Shown here: positions 19,881 through 30,129 of the stretch, piece after piece | Layout of the letters: the number at the start of each line of letters is the position of its first letter | Position numbering within the stretch: the first letter of the stretch is position 1 | Assembly: GCA_019155205.2 (NCBI GenBank) | Contig: JAHNZQ020000172.1 | Span: forward strand, 2,543,082-2,607,081 | DNA from: Gracilaria vermiculophylla | Taxonomy: Eukaryota; Rhodophyta; Florideophyceae; Gracilariales; Gracilariaceae | Direction: 5' to 3' | DNA: 64,000 nt | Made by a program: the position numbers and the translations under genes | The notes under the pieces: model-generated | Databases searched by the model: none | What the model saw: only the letters and a program-made list of their open reading frames with translations | What the model was told of the DNA's origin: nothing

Positions 19881-20921
19881 TTAGATGTCTTCGATTTCGA
19901 TGGTCCACATTTCAGTGACCTGTTGGTCTTCTTCGATGCCATGCAGACGTAATCCAAAATCGTCCAGCGAAGCCTGTTTCTTGTCTTTCGGGTCAAAGAG
20001 AGTGCGCTCAATTTTTGCAAGACGATACGCATGGCGCATGTCTGCGGCAACTGTCTCTTTCATAAGCCATTTCTGTGACAATCTCCTGCGCTCATTCCTC
20101 TCTTGGATGCGCATTTGACGGAAATGCTCGTCAATGGCTTCTTCTTCTTCTCTACGCCTCCGCTCTGCCTCACGCCGTTCTCTTTCTTCCCTCTCCTTCC
20201 TCTCCTTTGTCATCGTAACTCCAGCATACACCGCACGTTCACTAGTGGAACGAAAGTCTCGATGTTGTTTGTTTCTGTTAGGGTCAAGCTTGATGATGGA
20301 GGAAGCGCTTGATGCAGCCTGCAACAGGGAAGCAAGCCCAAGGGACTGACCTTGGCGTGACCGCTTCGCGTTCTGCAATACAGCTTTCTTGGCTGCGGGA
20401 TCTTCGGTGCGACGCTTTCTGCTAGGTCGCTTTCTTTCTGAGGCGGCCGCAGCACGTCGTTTTTCTTCCTCCCGGAGCACTTTCTCCCGCGTGTGCTCTG
20501 GTAAAATGGAAGCAGCTTCAGTTAAAGAGTTCTTTGGTTCCGATGGAGGAGAATCCTCTTTCCTCTTGGGCACTATCATTGGTCGTGGTGGCCGGTTTGG
20601 GGGTTCGCGCGAGTATCCAGCGTTGCGAAAACCCGCATCAGACGAACGCGCCTCGTGTTTTCGAGGCTCGCGCGGTCGAGGCCTGTGTGGCCGAGACTCG
20701 TACGGGCGGCTACCGCGTCCATATTGTGGTGCAACACCGTTTACCTGTGGACGCGGGGCAAACGATGACTTGCCGAGTGGAGGCAAGGAAAGAGGTCGCA
20801 AAGTTGGTTGCTGTATAGTTTGAATTGGTTGGGGACGAGAGCGCGTATTTGTAACAGGTGCTCGGGGGGGGCTGTCTTCTTCCGAAAACAGATCGTCAGG
20901 GTCTACTTGATACTCTGCCAT
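19881..20921 (-). CDS. Arg/Glu-rich, probably nuclear protein of unknown function
   Basis: 346 residues from the ATG at 20921. The N-terminal half is Pro/Arg/Ser-rich low complexity (residues 10-130), with basic clusters such as KRPSRKRRTEDPAAKK that look like nuclear localisation signals. Residues about 230-290 form a highly charged helix of alternating Arg and Glu (KERKEREERERREAERRR), a likely single alpha-helix or coiled coil. The C-terminal 60 residues look folded (AYRLAKIERTLFDPKDK, then an acidic end). I do not recognise a family; RNA-processing factors often have this composition. The clean start, length and neat convergence with ETF-beta support a real gene. Confidence 0.7.
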   Translation of the reverse strand: MAEYQVDPDDLFSEEDSPPRAPVTNTRSRPQPIQTIQQPTLRPLSLPPLGKSSFAPRPQVNGVAPQYGRGSRPYESRPHRPRPREPRKHEARSSDAGFRNAGYSREPPNRPPRPMIVPKRKEDSPPSEPKNSLTEAASILPEHTREKVLREEEKRRAAAASERKRPSRKRRTEDPAAKKAVLQNAKRSRQGQSLGLASLLQAASSASSIIKLDPNRNKQHRDFRSTSERAVYAGVTMTKERKEREERERREAERRRREEEEAIDEHFRQMRIQERNERRRLSQKWLMKETVAADMRHAYRLAKIERTLFDPKDKKQASLDDFGLRLHGIEEDQQVTEMWTIEIEDI

Positions 20922-22363
20922 TGCGTTGGAGTAAGCGTTGAGCAGGAGATGTTCGGGACCAGACTGGGCTGATGTTGATGAGCACCGAGAGGACTTTAGT
21001 GTTGCCCTCGGTGTTGCTTTTGGCAGAATCCGCCGATGAAAGGCGACGATTCAATCCGGAATGCAGCGGAACAACGGTCAACGAGGATTTTGCTCAGGTT
21101 GCCGGCTGCGCTGCGCACCGTCGCGCAACTTAGCCACGGCAATCGCTTGCGTCCGCTAATCAAATCAAACAGGCCCTAAAACGCAGGGCGGCGCAGCGGC
21201 GATTCCGATTCACTCCTCTTCACGGCGCACTATACACGTATTAAAAGGCTTCGGAGAATTTTATTTGCAGGGCAGGAGGCGGAAAGAAATAGTAGGTTGT
21301 CTTCTTTTCTGTTGACGCTATGTTCTAATTCTTATCATTCTTCGGCAAAGAGACTTATCTCTAAAGACATTTCTCTCTCCCCAAAAAAGTGAGAACCATG
21401 CTTGGCGCTTCTTTTACACTCGGAGCAACCGAATTGCGCTTCCTTCCCTAATGCCGAAGTAGGATTTGTCCACGGCTTGCATTTGTTTTGGAGCAATATT
21501 GGGTTGTCCGCAGAAGCTTTGCCTTCCTCCTCGCCTGTATTCGGCTGTCCAAGCCATGTTTCTCCCGAGACCGTCAAGATAAAGGGGGAATAATGGTTTG
21601 TGAATTGGTTTTCTCGCAGAGTTACGCGCTTATCTAGAATCAGAGAACGATGTGAAGCGACTGGCTGTTTTTCCGTTTGGTCGCGCCGGTGAGGGCTGCA
21701 CAAAAAAAATCGTCTCTAACTCTCATGCACCATAATGTGGTTCCGTGTAAGCGCCTTCTCATGGTGAGCCGCTCTGCCGACTGGCTCTGGAGGAGATGCA
21801 AGCAGCGGTCGAAACTAAGGGAAAGTGATGAAAGGCCACAGAACTCGGTAGCTCAATTATCGTTTTCCCGAAAACGTCGTAGAGGTCAAATACGTTCTCT
21901 GGAAAACGTAGATGTGAAGTGAGCGAAACACTGTTTTAGGTGTGCAGTCAATGACTACATTTTCCGCAGGACCCATTGTAGGTCGTTGGGGGTAAATCTG
22001 GGTACCTTTGGTATCTCTGGCAAGCCTCACGGATTATGAGTAAAGCACGTTAAGCACTCAATCTTACGAAGAAGAAGAAGGCAGAGCCGTCATCGAGCGC
22101 GCAATTTGATATGACCTTCATTCAATCAATGTACACCATGGTCCTGATGATCATGGGTGAACCTTTAGCTTAGATGGATGAACCAAACACTTACTAAATT
22201 CACGCCCAACTCTTGCAATTCATGGTGAAAGCTAGAAATTTGTATCAATGTTGAAAGAGAAACTCGATACTGGTCCAGTAGCCTGCCTGCCTTCTAAACA
22301 GCGCAAAATAAAGTCTGTTGGAAGTGAACCCGGCAATGATGCTTTGTACTACAGCTTTGTCAG
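20922..22363. other. Spacer and probable 5' exon(s) of the copine-like gene
   Basis: 1.44 kb holding the promoter of the minus-strand gene and the start of the next gene. The copine-like frame is open only from about 22340, has no ATG before its C2 region, and begins near a TTTGTCAG acceptor, so at least one upstream exon should lie here. I could not locate it. GAAGAAGAAGAAGG at 22070 is a short simple repeat. Confidence 0.4.
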
Positions 22364-23901
22364 TCGGAAACAGCTACTGTCCGGCAAGATCATTTTGTTT
22401 TCCGAACTTTAGGTGACAGTATCGATATTGAATTTAGGTTCATTGGCTCTCTCAAGCATGATCTGTCAGTTGGTAACTCGTATAGATGGGCTATTTTATG
22501 TCAAAAAGAACATTCTCTTGTCGGCAAAACTACAGGAGAGCGCTTCGCCTCCTACAAAGACGTCAACTGCGCCAAGAGCAGTGTGTTCCCTCGATTGTTC
22601 GTGCTTTTCAACATTGAAAGTGACACCCGCATCTGTCGTGTAAACATTGCGGCCATGGTTACTTCCGGGGATCAGGCGGTACGTTCTCAGCCAGGAAAGA
22701 AGCGTCCAAGAAAAAGAAAACTAACCTATGAAGCCTGCAGATCATTGCTTTTTTTACCGAGCATCAGAAAAGAGACCATCAAAGGAATAGCGATCATGGG
22801 GAAGTGCCGCAGGTTTTTAAAACAAACGAGTTTCTTATGTGTATTTCTGGTTTCAATCTTGCTCTGCCGAACCCGTGGCGTCCAGTCAAGCTTCATGCAA
22901 AACTATCGACTCAGTCACAGAATGCAACAACGTTTGTTCACAAACTCACCACTGAAACGATTGAAGGCGTTTGCAGCCCTGTGTTTACCAAAAAAGTCGT
23001 TTTCGCTCCTTTGCAAATGAACAACTCCCAGAATGAAGCGAGGAACACGCTTGTAAAGGTGGACATATACCTCTATGATGACCTTGTTTTTTCCATGAAG
23101 TTTGAGCTAGCTCGGCTGCTCTGGGACACACGCATTGAAAAGTTGGTGAAGCCAGTCATTCCCAACCTCGTTGTGGTCAAGAACAGAAAGGCAACTCAAG
23201 GGAAATTAGTTGTGGATATTATTCGAGGAAGGCCAATTGGGACACCTCCTGACAACCATAAGGTTGTCCTCAACTTCGAACTTTGTTCTGGGCTCTGGGC
23301 CAAGATAGCAGAGCAGAAAGTATATTTTGCCTTATGTAGCGTCGGATTTCGCGGGCGATGGAATCGAGTCATTGCTTCAGAGGCAGTCAAGAAACCATTT
23401 ATGCGAAACTTTCCTTCTATCTTTCCCAGGATTTATGTTTCGCGAGGCGAGCTCACGAACGATAATCCTAGCAATCCGATTCGCATCGAGCTGTACGGAC
23501 ATCGAAAAGGATACCATAAGCTACTGGGTTATTGTCATGCAACCCTTGCGGAATTGAGCAAACCCAGAGATTTAATTTGGAACACTCGACCCTCAACGAT
23601 GTCAGCAAATATGAAAGTCACTGCTTCCCACATGTCCCATACACAGTCCGAGATTAATTTTCGTCTTCACTCCAGATCTACGACCAAAGGAGTCATTCGT
23701 GTGAGTTCAGGAATAGAGCATGGCATGCCGGTCAACCAATCTCGAGATGCACTCTGTGAATCCATGCAGTCTCCGACATGCTTAAGAAATGCGAAATTCG
23801 AACTTCTTTCTCGTGAGAACAATGTGAACACGCTTGACAAAAGTATTACAGTCACACCAAAAAACTTCGTGGTGCACTTTCCTGCAACACATATTTTGTG
23901 A
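22364..23901 (+). CDS. Copine-like protein with divergent tandem C2 domains (5' end unresolved)
   Basis: Two exons are visible: from about 22364 to 22678, and 22813-23901, joined in phase 0 over a 134-base GTACGT...GCCGCAG intron. The first exon reads as an incomplete C2-like segment (FRTLGDSIDIEFRFIGSLKH). The second carries a middle region (VDIYLYDDLVFSMKFELARLLWD) and a further C2-like half with GKLVVDIIRGRPIGTPP and RIELYGHRKGYHKLLGYCHATLAEL, close in layout to copine C2B. No von Willebrand A domain follows; the frame stops at 23901 after about 60 Ser-rich residues. The Asp residues that bind calcium in classical C2 domains are mostly missing. A better preserved relative is encoded at 59697-60812. 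It converges with the GNAT gene (147 bases between stops). Confidence 0.6.
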
Positions 23902-24048
23902 CGGGAGATGCCACGAATGGAAGTGCGGGTGATTCCATTCATTTTCATTCGAACAATAGCAGATTTGGGAGACGATCGAAATCACAGTGCTATTGAAATT
24001 CTTATCCGTTCGCAACTGAATCTTTCATGTTCTGTGCTTCCGAGCGCT

Positions 24049-24731
24049 CTAGGGTGTAAGCGGTTTCTGGAGAAGGATAAAATCCGTTGGCATTAGCAAA
24101 GTTTCGCCCTTCTCTTTGAAAAATGGAACACTGTCTATTGCATTCCCTATTTTTTTGTACCCATGTCTTTCGTACCATGATATGAGCTCCTCTCGAATTG
24201 AAAGAACGTTTAGTGACTATATGTTGAGAAGGAAAATCAACTGTTAGATTCGCGCTTGTAAACGATTTTGCCGAACTGTTGAAATTCCACATAGGCAGAA
24301 AAACTTACCATTATATGAACACCTAGAAATTTACAGTGCTGCTCTGCATAGTTGATCAACATATTTCCAAGCCCACGACTCTGAAAACAACTTGACACGG
24401 CAAGTAAACCAATATAACCTGTTGGTTCCGGCAACGGGCCGACCACTGTCTCCGTGACAACCCCCGTTTTTACACAACCGACCAATAATTTAGACTTAGT
24501 TTCTTCGATTACAAAAATGTCATTTAGCTTGGCTTCTTCTAGTAGTTGACAAGAAGTTATTCGCATCCCACACAAAATGTGAGCTTCATTTGTCCAATTT
24601 TTTGTTGTTCTGTAACACTTGTTTATCAAAGAGACGATTGCCGTAAGCTCCTCATGTTTGTCATTTTGCAGTCGACGTATGACATATGGTTCTGAACGAC
24701 GGACACGTGGTGAAACATTTGAGCTCATCAT
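24049..24731 (-). CDS. GNAT-family N-acetyltransferase (one intron)
   Basis: Exon 1 is 24309-24731 and exon 2 is 24049-24216, joined in phase 0 across a 92-base GTAAGT...ATATAG intron; the product has 196 residues. Exon 1 gives the N-terminal strand IRRLQNDKHEELTAIVSLINKCYR and the acetyl-CoA site GYIGLLAVSSCFQSRGLGNMLI, with the Q-x-x-G-x-G loop. Exon 2 supplies the end of the fold, LNVLSIREELISWYERHGYKKIG and VPFF, in the place the family requires, which is strong support for the splice. The acceptor molecule is unknown; the sequence resembles small uncharacterised eukaryotic GNATs. Without splicing the domain would be truncated at 24237. Confidence 0.85.
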
Positions 24732-26738
24732 GAACCGAGCGCATCGATGTCGAGAACCTTGTCAAGAAGAGACGAGTGAGAGCTGTAACAACTTGACTGC
24801 TTTCGCAGAAGGAGCGCTATGCTTGTCAGAAACGGTGTATGAGATATGCTGATCAAAGTACCGCTTAAAATACCCAGATAGCCTCACATCCTTCAACCTG
24901 GTCTACTTTACGAGTGCTTTCTTTCAAGCCTTAACTCGATTTCTGCGGCGGGAAATCGTCGAAATCAGCCGATCTGAACGCAAAAAATCTGAGCCGTTCG
25001 TGTGCAACTCCACAAACTTTATTGAGCGATTGATTCTAGTGATTCGGACTTCAACTCTGCCAGTTCAAATCTCTTTTTAAGGCTTGCAATTCGTTTCGCT
25101 TACACCCAACGGTATCACACTCGCACAGACCCGTATGACCCGTTAGATAGTCCGGAACACGCTCAGCACTTTGATGTACCTTATCCCTGGCAGTTGCCAA
25201 TACGGTTTGAAACCTGCACCTTACGCCGGTAGTCGGGTTGCTTCGAGTGCGGGTAACTTACCGGTCCACAGGCATCAGACTCGTTTGAGTGTGATTGCGA
25301 CATGGGGCCTTTTCGATGATATTCAATACCGCTCTTTGCGTTCCACTCGCTTGCTATCCGCGATCGACGCCGTCGATTGCTGTCCTTGCTTGAAGCATTC
25401 GCTTGTCGTACTCGCTCAGAATGCGAAAGGCATGGCGAGGATGCATTGCACTCGCATAACAAATGAATATGTGTTCACTCCATCGCTGAGTTGCGCTTTA
25501 TTGGCTTCGATTGTGCAGCATTGAGATAAGCAGGTTACAACCTCGTGCGATAGCGGGTCACTCGGTTTTCAATATAACCCATAGAAAAACCGAGATTTGC
25601 GACACTGGCCATCAATATTTCCAAGACATTCTAGCCAACTTAGAAGCTACAAACGCAGTTCTCGGCCGATGCATTGGTGATCATATAGTTGGAACATCTG
25701 TCTGGCGGGTTTCCACAAATTATAAACCCTGTGTTTAACAACTGCAAGTGTCCCCATTGAGGCACAAAGTTTTCGAAAGAAGAAGTTTCGTACAAACCTC
25801 TTCTTTCCATGCACATTGTTTAATGACCTCTGCTCTCCAGCACACGTAGACTCCCAAGTCTACGGATCATTTGTGCATTTCACCGCTAACGTCCATTTTT
25901 GAAGATTATATATGGTTCATTCTCTTCCGCGCACCGTCCAGACCTCGGCGAGCGACCGTACTTAGGGCAAAAGCTGAGAGGTATCGCTAAAGGGTTCCAG
26001 ATAACACAAAAAAAGTTGGAACGAGGAAGGTGATATTCGTTGGAAGATAACGCTTTTGTCGTCAGGAACACCTACGGAATCTGATACAATCTGCAAAATA
26101 GTGGCCCCATGTGCGTAACCCCTACCATGGCCATTGCGTAGGACGTCCTGAAAAAGCTGGCTTTGGAATAAAGCGTTGAAGACGAATAGCAGGACAAGGA
26201 GAGAAAGAGCGGGATGCAAAAAATGCAATAGATTATGAAGTACTTTTTACTGCAGTACATTACTTTTTATATACTGTAGCTGCGGCCACTTGTCAACTGA
26301 GTTGTGAAGCCTCGTTGTGGAGATGATTTTTTCCGCGTACGAAGGGTACGTTTGTACCACGCAGATAGCCGACGACGCCATGAGGATCATGGGTTCGGAA
26401 TTTGACCGTCGTTGCCGCTGCTTCAGCCCTTTCTGCTCCATAATATCTAGAAACACTTGGTACTGAACAATTGTTGCCAACGACAAAAGTCAGGTATCCG
26501 CCAGACCACCTTTTACGGATTCAACTCAACGGCAGAATGTCATTGGCGTTCTAGGAGGAAAGGAACACAAACATCTACATTATTTAGAGAAACGATTCGC
26601 TTGAGCTTCGCGTGCAACAGGGAGCGCGCCTAGGAACACCATTTGGCTGCAAATCCATTCTCAAATATCAGCCAAGTGTTTTAATACTGAACCGCGTTGA
26701 ATTCTGTCCTTGTGCAGTAAAGTAACTGCGATCCAAGT
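24732..26738. other. 2-kb gene-poor spacer
   Basis: No supported gene. An 88-codon minus-strand frame at 25962-26228 starts with a hydrophobic stretch (LSLLVLLFVFNALF) and a 117-codon plus frame lies at 25171-25524; both lack further support. It contains the promoter of the PUM3-like gene, with no clear TATA box. Confidence 0.4.
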
Positions 26739-28631
26739 ATGGTTGCAGAAAACACAACTGCGGAAAACGCACAAGTCGAGGACAAGCGCATCAAAAAGCA
26801 AAACGTTGGAATTCAGGCTAAGAAACGCTCTGCTCCTGAGCGAAAAGAAACTGCCAACAAAAAGCCTCGCAAGAGTTCAAGTGCGGCAAAGCATGCAGAC
26901 AAGCCGCAAAAGGTAACTCGACGAGATGAACGTCGGGAGCTCATGAGTCAGGCAAGGGCAAAATGGGAGCTACTGCGCCCTCGCTCCACGACCAAAGAAA
27001 AATCTATAACTTTGGTACAGGAACTATTGGATATGTTACGCGGTCGAATCGTCGAGTTCGTTTTTCGGCACGATGGCTCTCGAATTGTTCAGTGGATGTT
27101 GGGTGAGGGAAATGAAAAGCAGAGAGAGATCGTCATGAAGGAACTTATGGCGTGTGCCGATCAACCGACGTTCGGAACTGGTCCGTTTTTTGTGAGACTG
27201 GCATGCGATCGTTTCGGAAGTCATCTTGCTTTCAAGATGTTACGAACAGCTGGTAAGAAGCAGCGGCAGGTCATTTTCGACAAGTATTTGCGGGGTAGTA
27301 CCTCAGAATTGATGCGAAGCAGACATGGTGCAGATGTACTGGATCTTGCTTACCAGACTACACTCAACGCCAGAGCAAAGGCTGAACTCAGTGTTGAACT
27401 CTTGTACGGAAAGGAACGCAAACTGTTCGATACAGTAAGAGGAAAGCTTTTTGACCACAAGCCCGAAGAAGTTGGCAAAAAGGGTCCCAGAAATGCGTTC
27501 GGCCATTCCTTGGAACTACTGGAAGAATCCTTCAGAGACGTTGTCGTCGACTCCGCTGGTGCTGTAATCAACCAACTGATTGATAGGGAGAACATACTTC
27601 GTTTTGAAATTGTACACGCCGCGATCAGGGAATACCTTGACGTGCTGGTGACAAGCTATTCGAAGGAACGATCTCAGGAACTGGCCGCTTTATTGGGACC
27701 AGCAGTCGTTCATATTGCTCATACGAAACCTGGTATACATGCCGCGGTACAGTGTGTCAAGCTTCTTGATGCTAAGCACAGAAAAAAGCTGCTGCGCGGC
27801 CTCAAGACACATGTTCGAAAACTGGTCGAAGATGAGTTTGGACATCGGCTCGTAATAGCGCTTTTCGAATGGGTGGACGACACCAAACTAGTGGGAAACA
27901 TGGTGAGGACAGAGATGTTTTCGGCGTCGCAATTAGATGCAGAGCTGAATGACGCTGTAGAAAGCCAGAAGAGCAAGTCGCGAGGGGGGAAGAGTAGAGC
28001 AGAGAAAAAGGGCAAAGAAAAGAAGGAAAAGGCCGGGACAAACACGGATATGGAAGCTGAGGCAAGTGTAGACGTGGCGTACCTCCGGACCGTGTGTACG
28101 CACCGATATGCGCGCATGCCTCTGCTGAATCTGCTCGTGGGTAGAGAAAGCCGGTATTTCAATCCGGACATGTACGGATTTGTGTGGGAGAGTATAGATG
28201 TGGAAAAGTTTGGCACCACGTCCAAAAAGGATTCAGGCGTTCGACGCAAAGAGCTGCTGTCGTCGTTTGAAGATGGAATTCGGGAAGTGATGAAGCGAGA
28301 AATGAGGACATTGCTCATGAATCATTGGTCGGCTGCAGTTGTAATTGGGGCGCTGCTGTCGGAGAGCACATCAGAAAGCGTGGCGAGTGGGATTGTAAAC
28401 TGTCTTGCGAGCGAAGACGAAGTACGTGAACTCGCGGGGAACGTTTGCGCTCGAAAAACATTGGCGACGATCTTTAAAATTGGTGGTGCGAAAACAGCTT
28501 GTACGGTGCTTGACAATTGTGAGACGAAAATTCTGCGTGGGTTGGTGAACGCTAAGGGTTGCGAACCAATTGGAGAACAGCTGGCGAGAGGCAGTGGTAG
28601 GGTGGAAGCACAAAAGCTGCGAGAGAAATAG
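26739..28631 (+). CDS. PUM3/Puf6-like pumilio-repeat RNA-binding protein
   Basis: 630 residues. Residues 1-90 are Lys/Arg-rich with nucleolar-type basic clusters. From about 100 there are degenerate pumilio repeats, such as VFRHDGSRIVQWMLGEG, ACDRFGSHLAFKMLRTAG, SRHGADVLDLAYQTTL and DEFGHRLVIALFEW, followed by a CPL-like C-terminal region (HRYARMPLLNLLVGRESRYFNPD). This order matches human PUM3 and yeast Puf6, nucleolar proteins of large ribosomal subunit maturation that bind structured nucleic acid with little sequence preference. A very basic insert (about residues 405-430, KSKSRGGKSRAEKKGKEKKEK) lies between repeats and CPL. Codon use becomes GC-richer towards the 3' end but the frame is uninterrupted. 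Confidence 0.9.
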   Translation: MVAENTTAENAQVEDKRIKKQNVGIQAKKRSAPERKETANKKPRKSSSAAKHADKPQKVTRRDERRELMSQARAKWELLRPRSTTKEKSITLVQELLDMLRGRIVEFVFRHDGSRIVQWMLGEGNEKQREIVMKELMACADQPTFGTGPFFVRLACDRFGSHLAFKMLRTAGKKQRQVIFDKYLRGSTSELMRSRHGADVLDLAYQTTLNARAKAELSVELLYGKERKLFDTVRGKLFDHKPEEVGKKGPRNAFGHSLELLEESFRDVVVDSAGAVINQLIDRENILRFEIVHAAIREYLDVLVTSYSKERSQELAALLGPAVVHIAHTKPGIHAAVQCVKLLDAKHRKKLLRGLKTHVRKLVEDEFGHRLVIALFEWVDDTKLVGNMVRTEMFSASQLDAELNDAVESQKSKSRGGKSRAEKKGKEKKEKAGTNTDMEAEASVDVAYLRTVCTHRYARMPLLNLLVGRESRYFNPDMYGFVWESIDVEKFGTTSKKDSGVRRKELLSSFEDGIREVMKREMRTLLMNHWSAAVVIGALLSESTSESVASGIVNCLASEDEVRELAGNVCARKTLATIFKIGGAKTACTVLDNCETKILRGLVNAKGCEPIGEQLARGSGRVEAQKLREK

Positions 28632-29519
28632 TTTTAGCAGTTGGATAGGCTTTTAGAAAGCAGTAAGTATCGAACCTGTGTTGAGGAAATGCGTTTGGAC
28701 GTTGCTTGACGTAACAGGTTCGCGAGATGTTTGCAACCTGTGGGCGGAGTCGTCGTGGTTCCATGTCTGACCAAGGTATCTGCTCGAAAGCGCCAACTTT
28801 CCGTTTACTTTTCTTTGTCGCTCTAATATCTTTTGAGCAAGGTACTTTTGAATGGCACAAAAACGTCGTTTTCGAAGCCACAGGTTGTATTCACCGCAGG
28901 CCTGAATCAGCGAGAACGTAGAACTGCAGTGCAGACCAGCGTTAGAAGCAATCTCGTCTCGGAATTTTGGCAACTTGCTTGACGGTGCGTAGAAACCCTG
29001 AACGAGTAATTATTGTGTGGTATTCAGGTCATCTACCGGGTAACTGGCCTGTCTGTAATCCCTCGCGACTTTAACGTTCGCAAATGCATTGGAAACTCGT
29101 GCTTGAAGCAGCCAAGTCAGTGTTTAAGGTAAGAAGAGTGGTTTTGAAGACGTGGTCACCAGATGTTATACACACAGCACGAGAAACGGTGGAAGTTGAA
29201 GACTTTAGATTGTTTCCGTTTATGATCGCTGCTGATTGTGATCGACTGGATATTAGATGTAGGGTTCGAACAGTGGAAAACAGAAAACTCGGTTTGGGAT
29301 TTGTTACGACATGGTTTAAGAAAGAAACGGAGCTCGCTTAAACGTTTGTGGACTCATTATCGTTTTAACCTTTGTATGATCTCGTTGCTGGGAGGGGGTG
29401 TGGTTCCCATGCGACCAAGTTCTTGGTCACGCTGGAACACGGACGGAGATGAAAGAAACAGGATGGAGTGATCATGATTAAGAGGTCTCGCGAAGGATGT
29501 GATTGAGCATGCGTAAATT
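28632..29519. other. Spacer downstream of the PUM3-like gene
   Basis: No supported gene. An ATG at 29084 opens 15 codons that run directly into a good donor, GTAAGA at 29129-29134, so a small spliced gene is possible, but I found no convincing second exon. Confidence 0.35.
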
Positions 29520-29790
29520 TACTGCCGAGGGGAGAATCGGGTTATCGCGATTCCTCATCTTTCGAGTGAGGCTCGAGGTTGGCGCGTGGACTCGCGTTCC
29601 ACCACGGCGGGCACCGCAGGGTGCGGTCCACAGGTGAGCGGCCGTGGGCTATGAACGCCCGAGCAGTAGTACCACGGGAACGCTAACCATATCTGGCCGG
29701 GCACGCAGCGGCGGTAAACCGACCCTCCAGCACGAGCTGGCTGGCTGGTCCCAAGACCGCGCTGCGGAACGTCAAATGTGTTCAAAATTT
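29520..29790. ncRNA. Candidate structured non-coding RNA (unassigned)
   Basis: A GC-rich island in AT-richer spacer with several compact hairpins in a row: 29553-29557 with 29567-29571 (CCTCA/TGAGG), 29613-29618 with 29622-29627 (ACCGCA/TGCGGT), a longer pair 29642-29646 with 29673-29677 (CCGTG/CACGG) around GGC/GCC, and 29727-29731 with 29736-29740 (CCAGC/GCTGG, loop ACGA). Frames on both strands look like chance. I tested by eye for SRP RNA, RNase P, U1, U2 and U6 hallmarks and did not find them. The strand is undecided. It may instead be part of the promoter of the EDC4-like gene. Confidence 0.25.
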
Positions 29791-30129
29791 TTGCTCGAGG
29801 AGCCGAGTTCCGCGACAATTTTCAGGCCATTTTTTTTGTTCCGAACGTTTGAAAGGGCGAGCCAAGCCACAACCAAGCACCCGCGCGTGTCGCGCAGAAC
29901 GGCCGTTTTGCCGACGTACGAAGGGTAGAACGCTAGCACTAGCTGCCGGCTCACACGCGCAGTGACGCTTCCCTTCACCACTGAGGCCCTTGATCTGTGC
30001 AGTGCACGTAGTCATTCATTTCCTTCCACGCAAACCTTCATCGCCTTTCATCCGTCACCTAAACCGCCCGAGCTCCCCGCTCCACGATTACCCTTTTCAT
30101 CCTCACGCTTAACTCCCTCGCCGTTCGCC
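29791..30129 (+). promoter_or_regulatory. Upstream region and leader of the EDC4-like gene
   Basis: 339 bases before the ATG at 30130. The coding frame stays open back to 29962 without an ATG, and the last 100 bases are C-rich and pyrimidine-rich, typical of a leader. No clear TATA box. Confidence 0.4.

Noticed and set aside
29250..29290. GGGTTCGAACA resembling a tRNA T arm
   Set aside because: No matching acceptor, D or anticodon arm lies at the right distance.
29520..29790. SRP RNA or RNase P RNA
   Set aside because: The hallmark loop of SRP helix 8 and the conserved RNase P core words were not found on either strand; kept only as an unassigned candidate.
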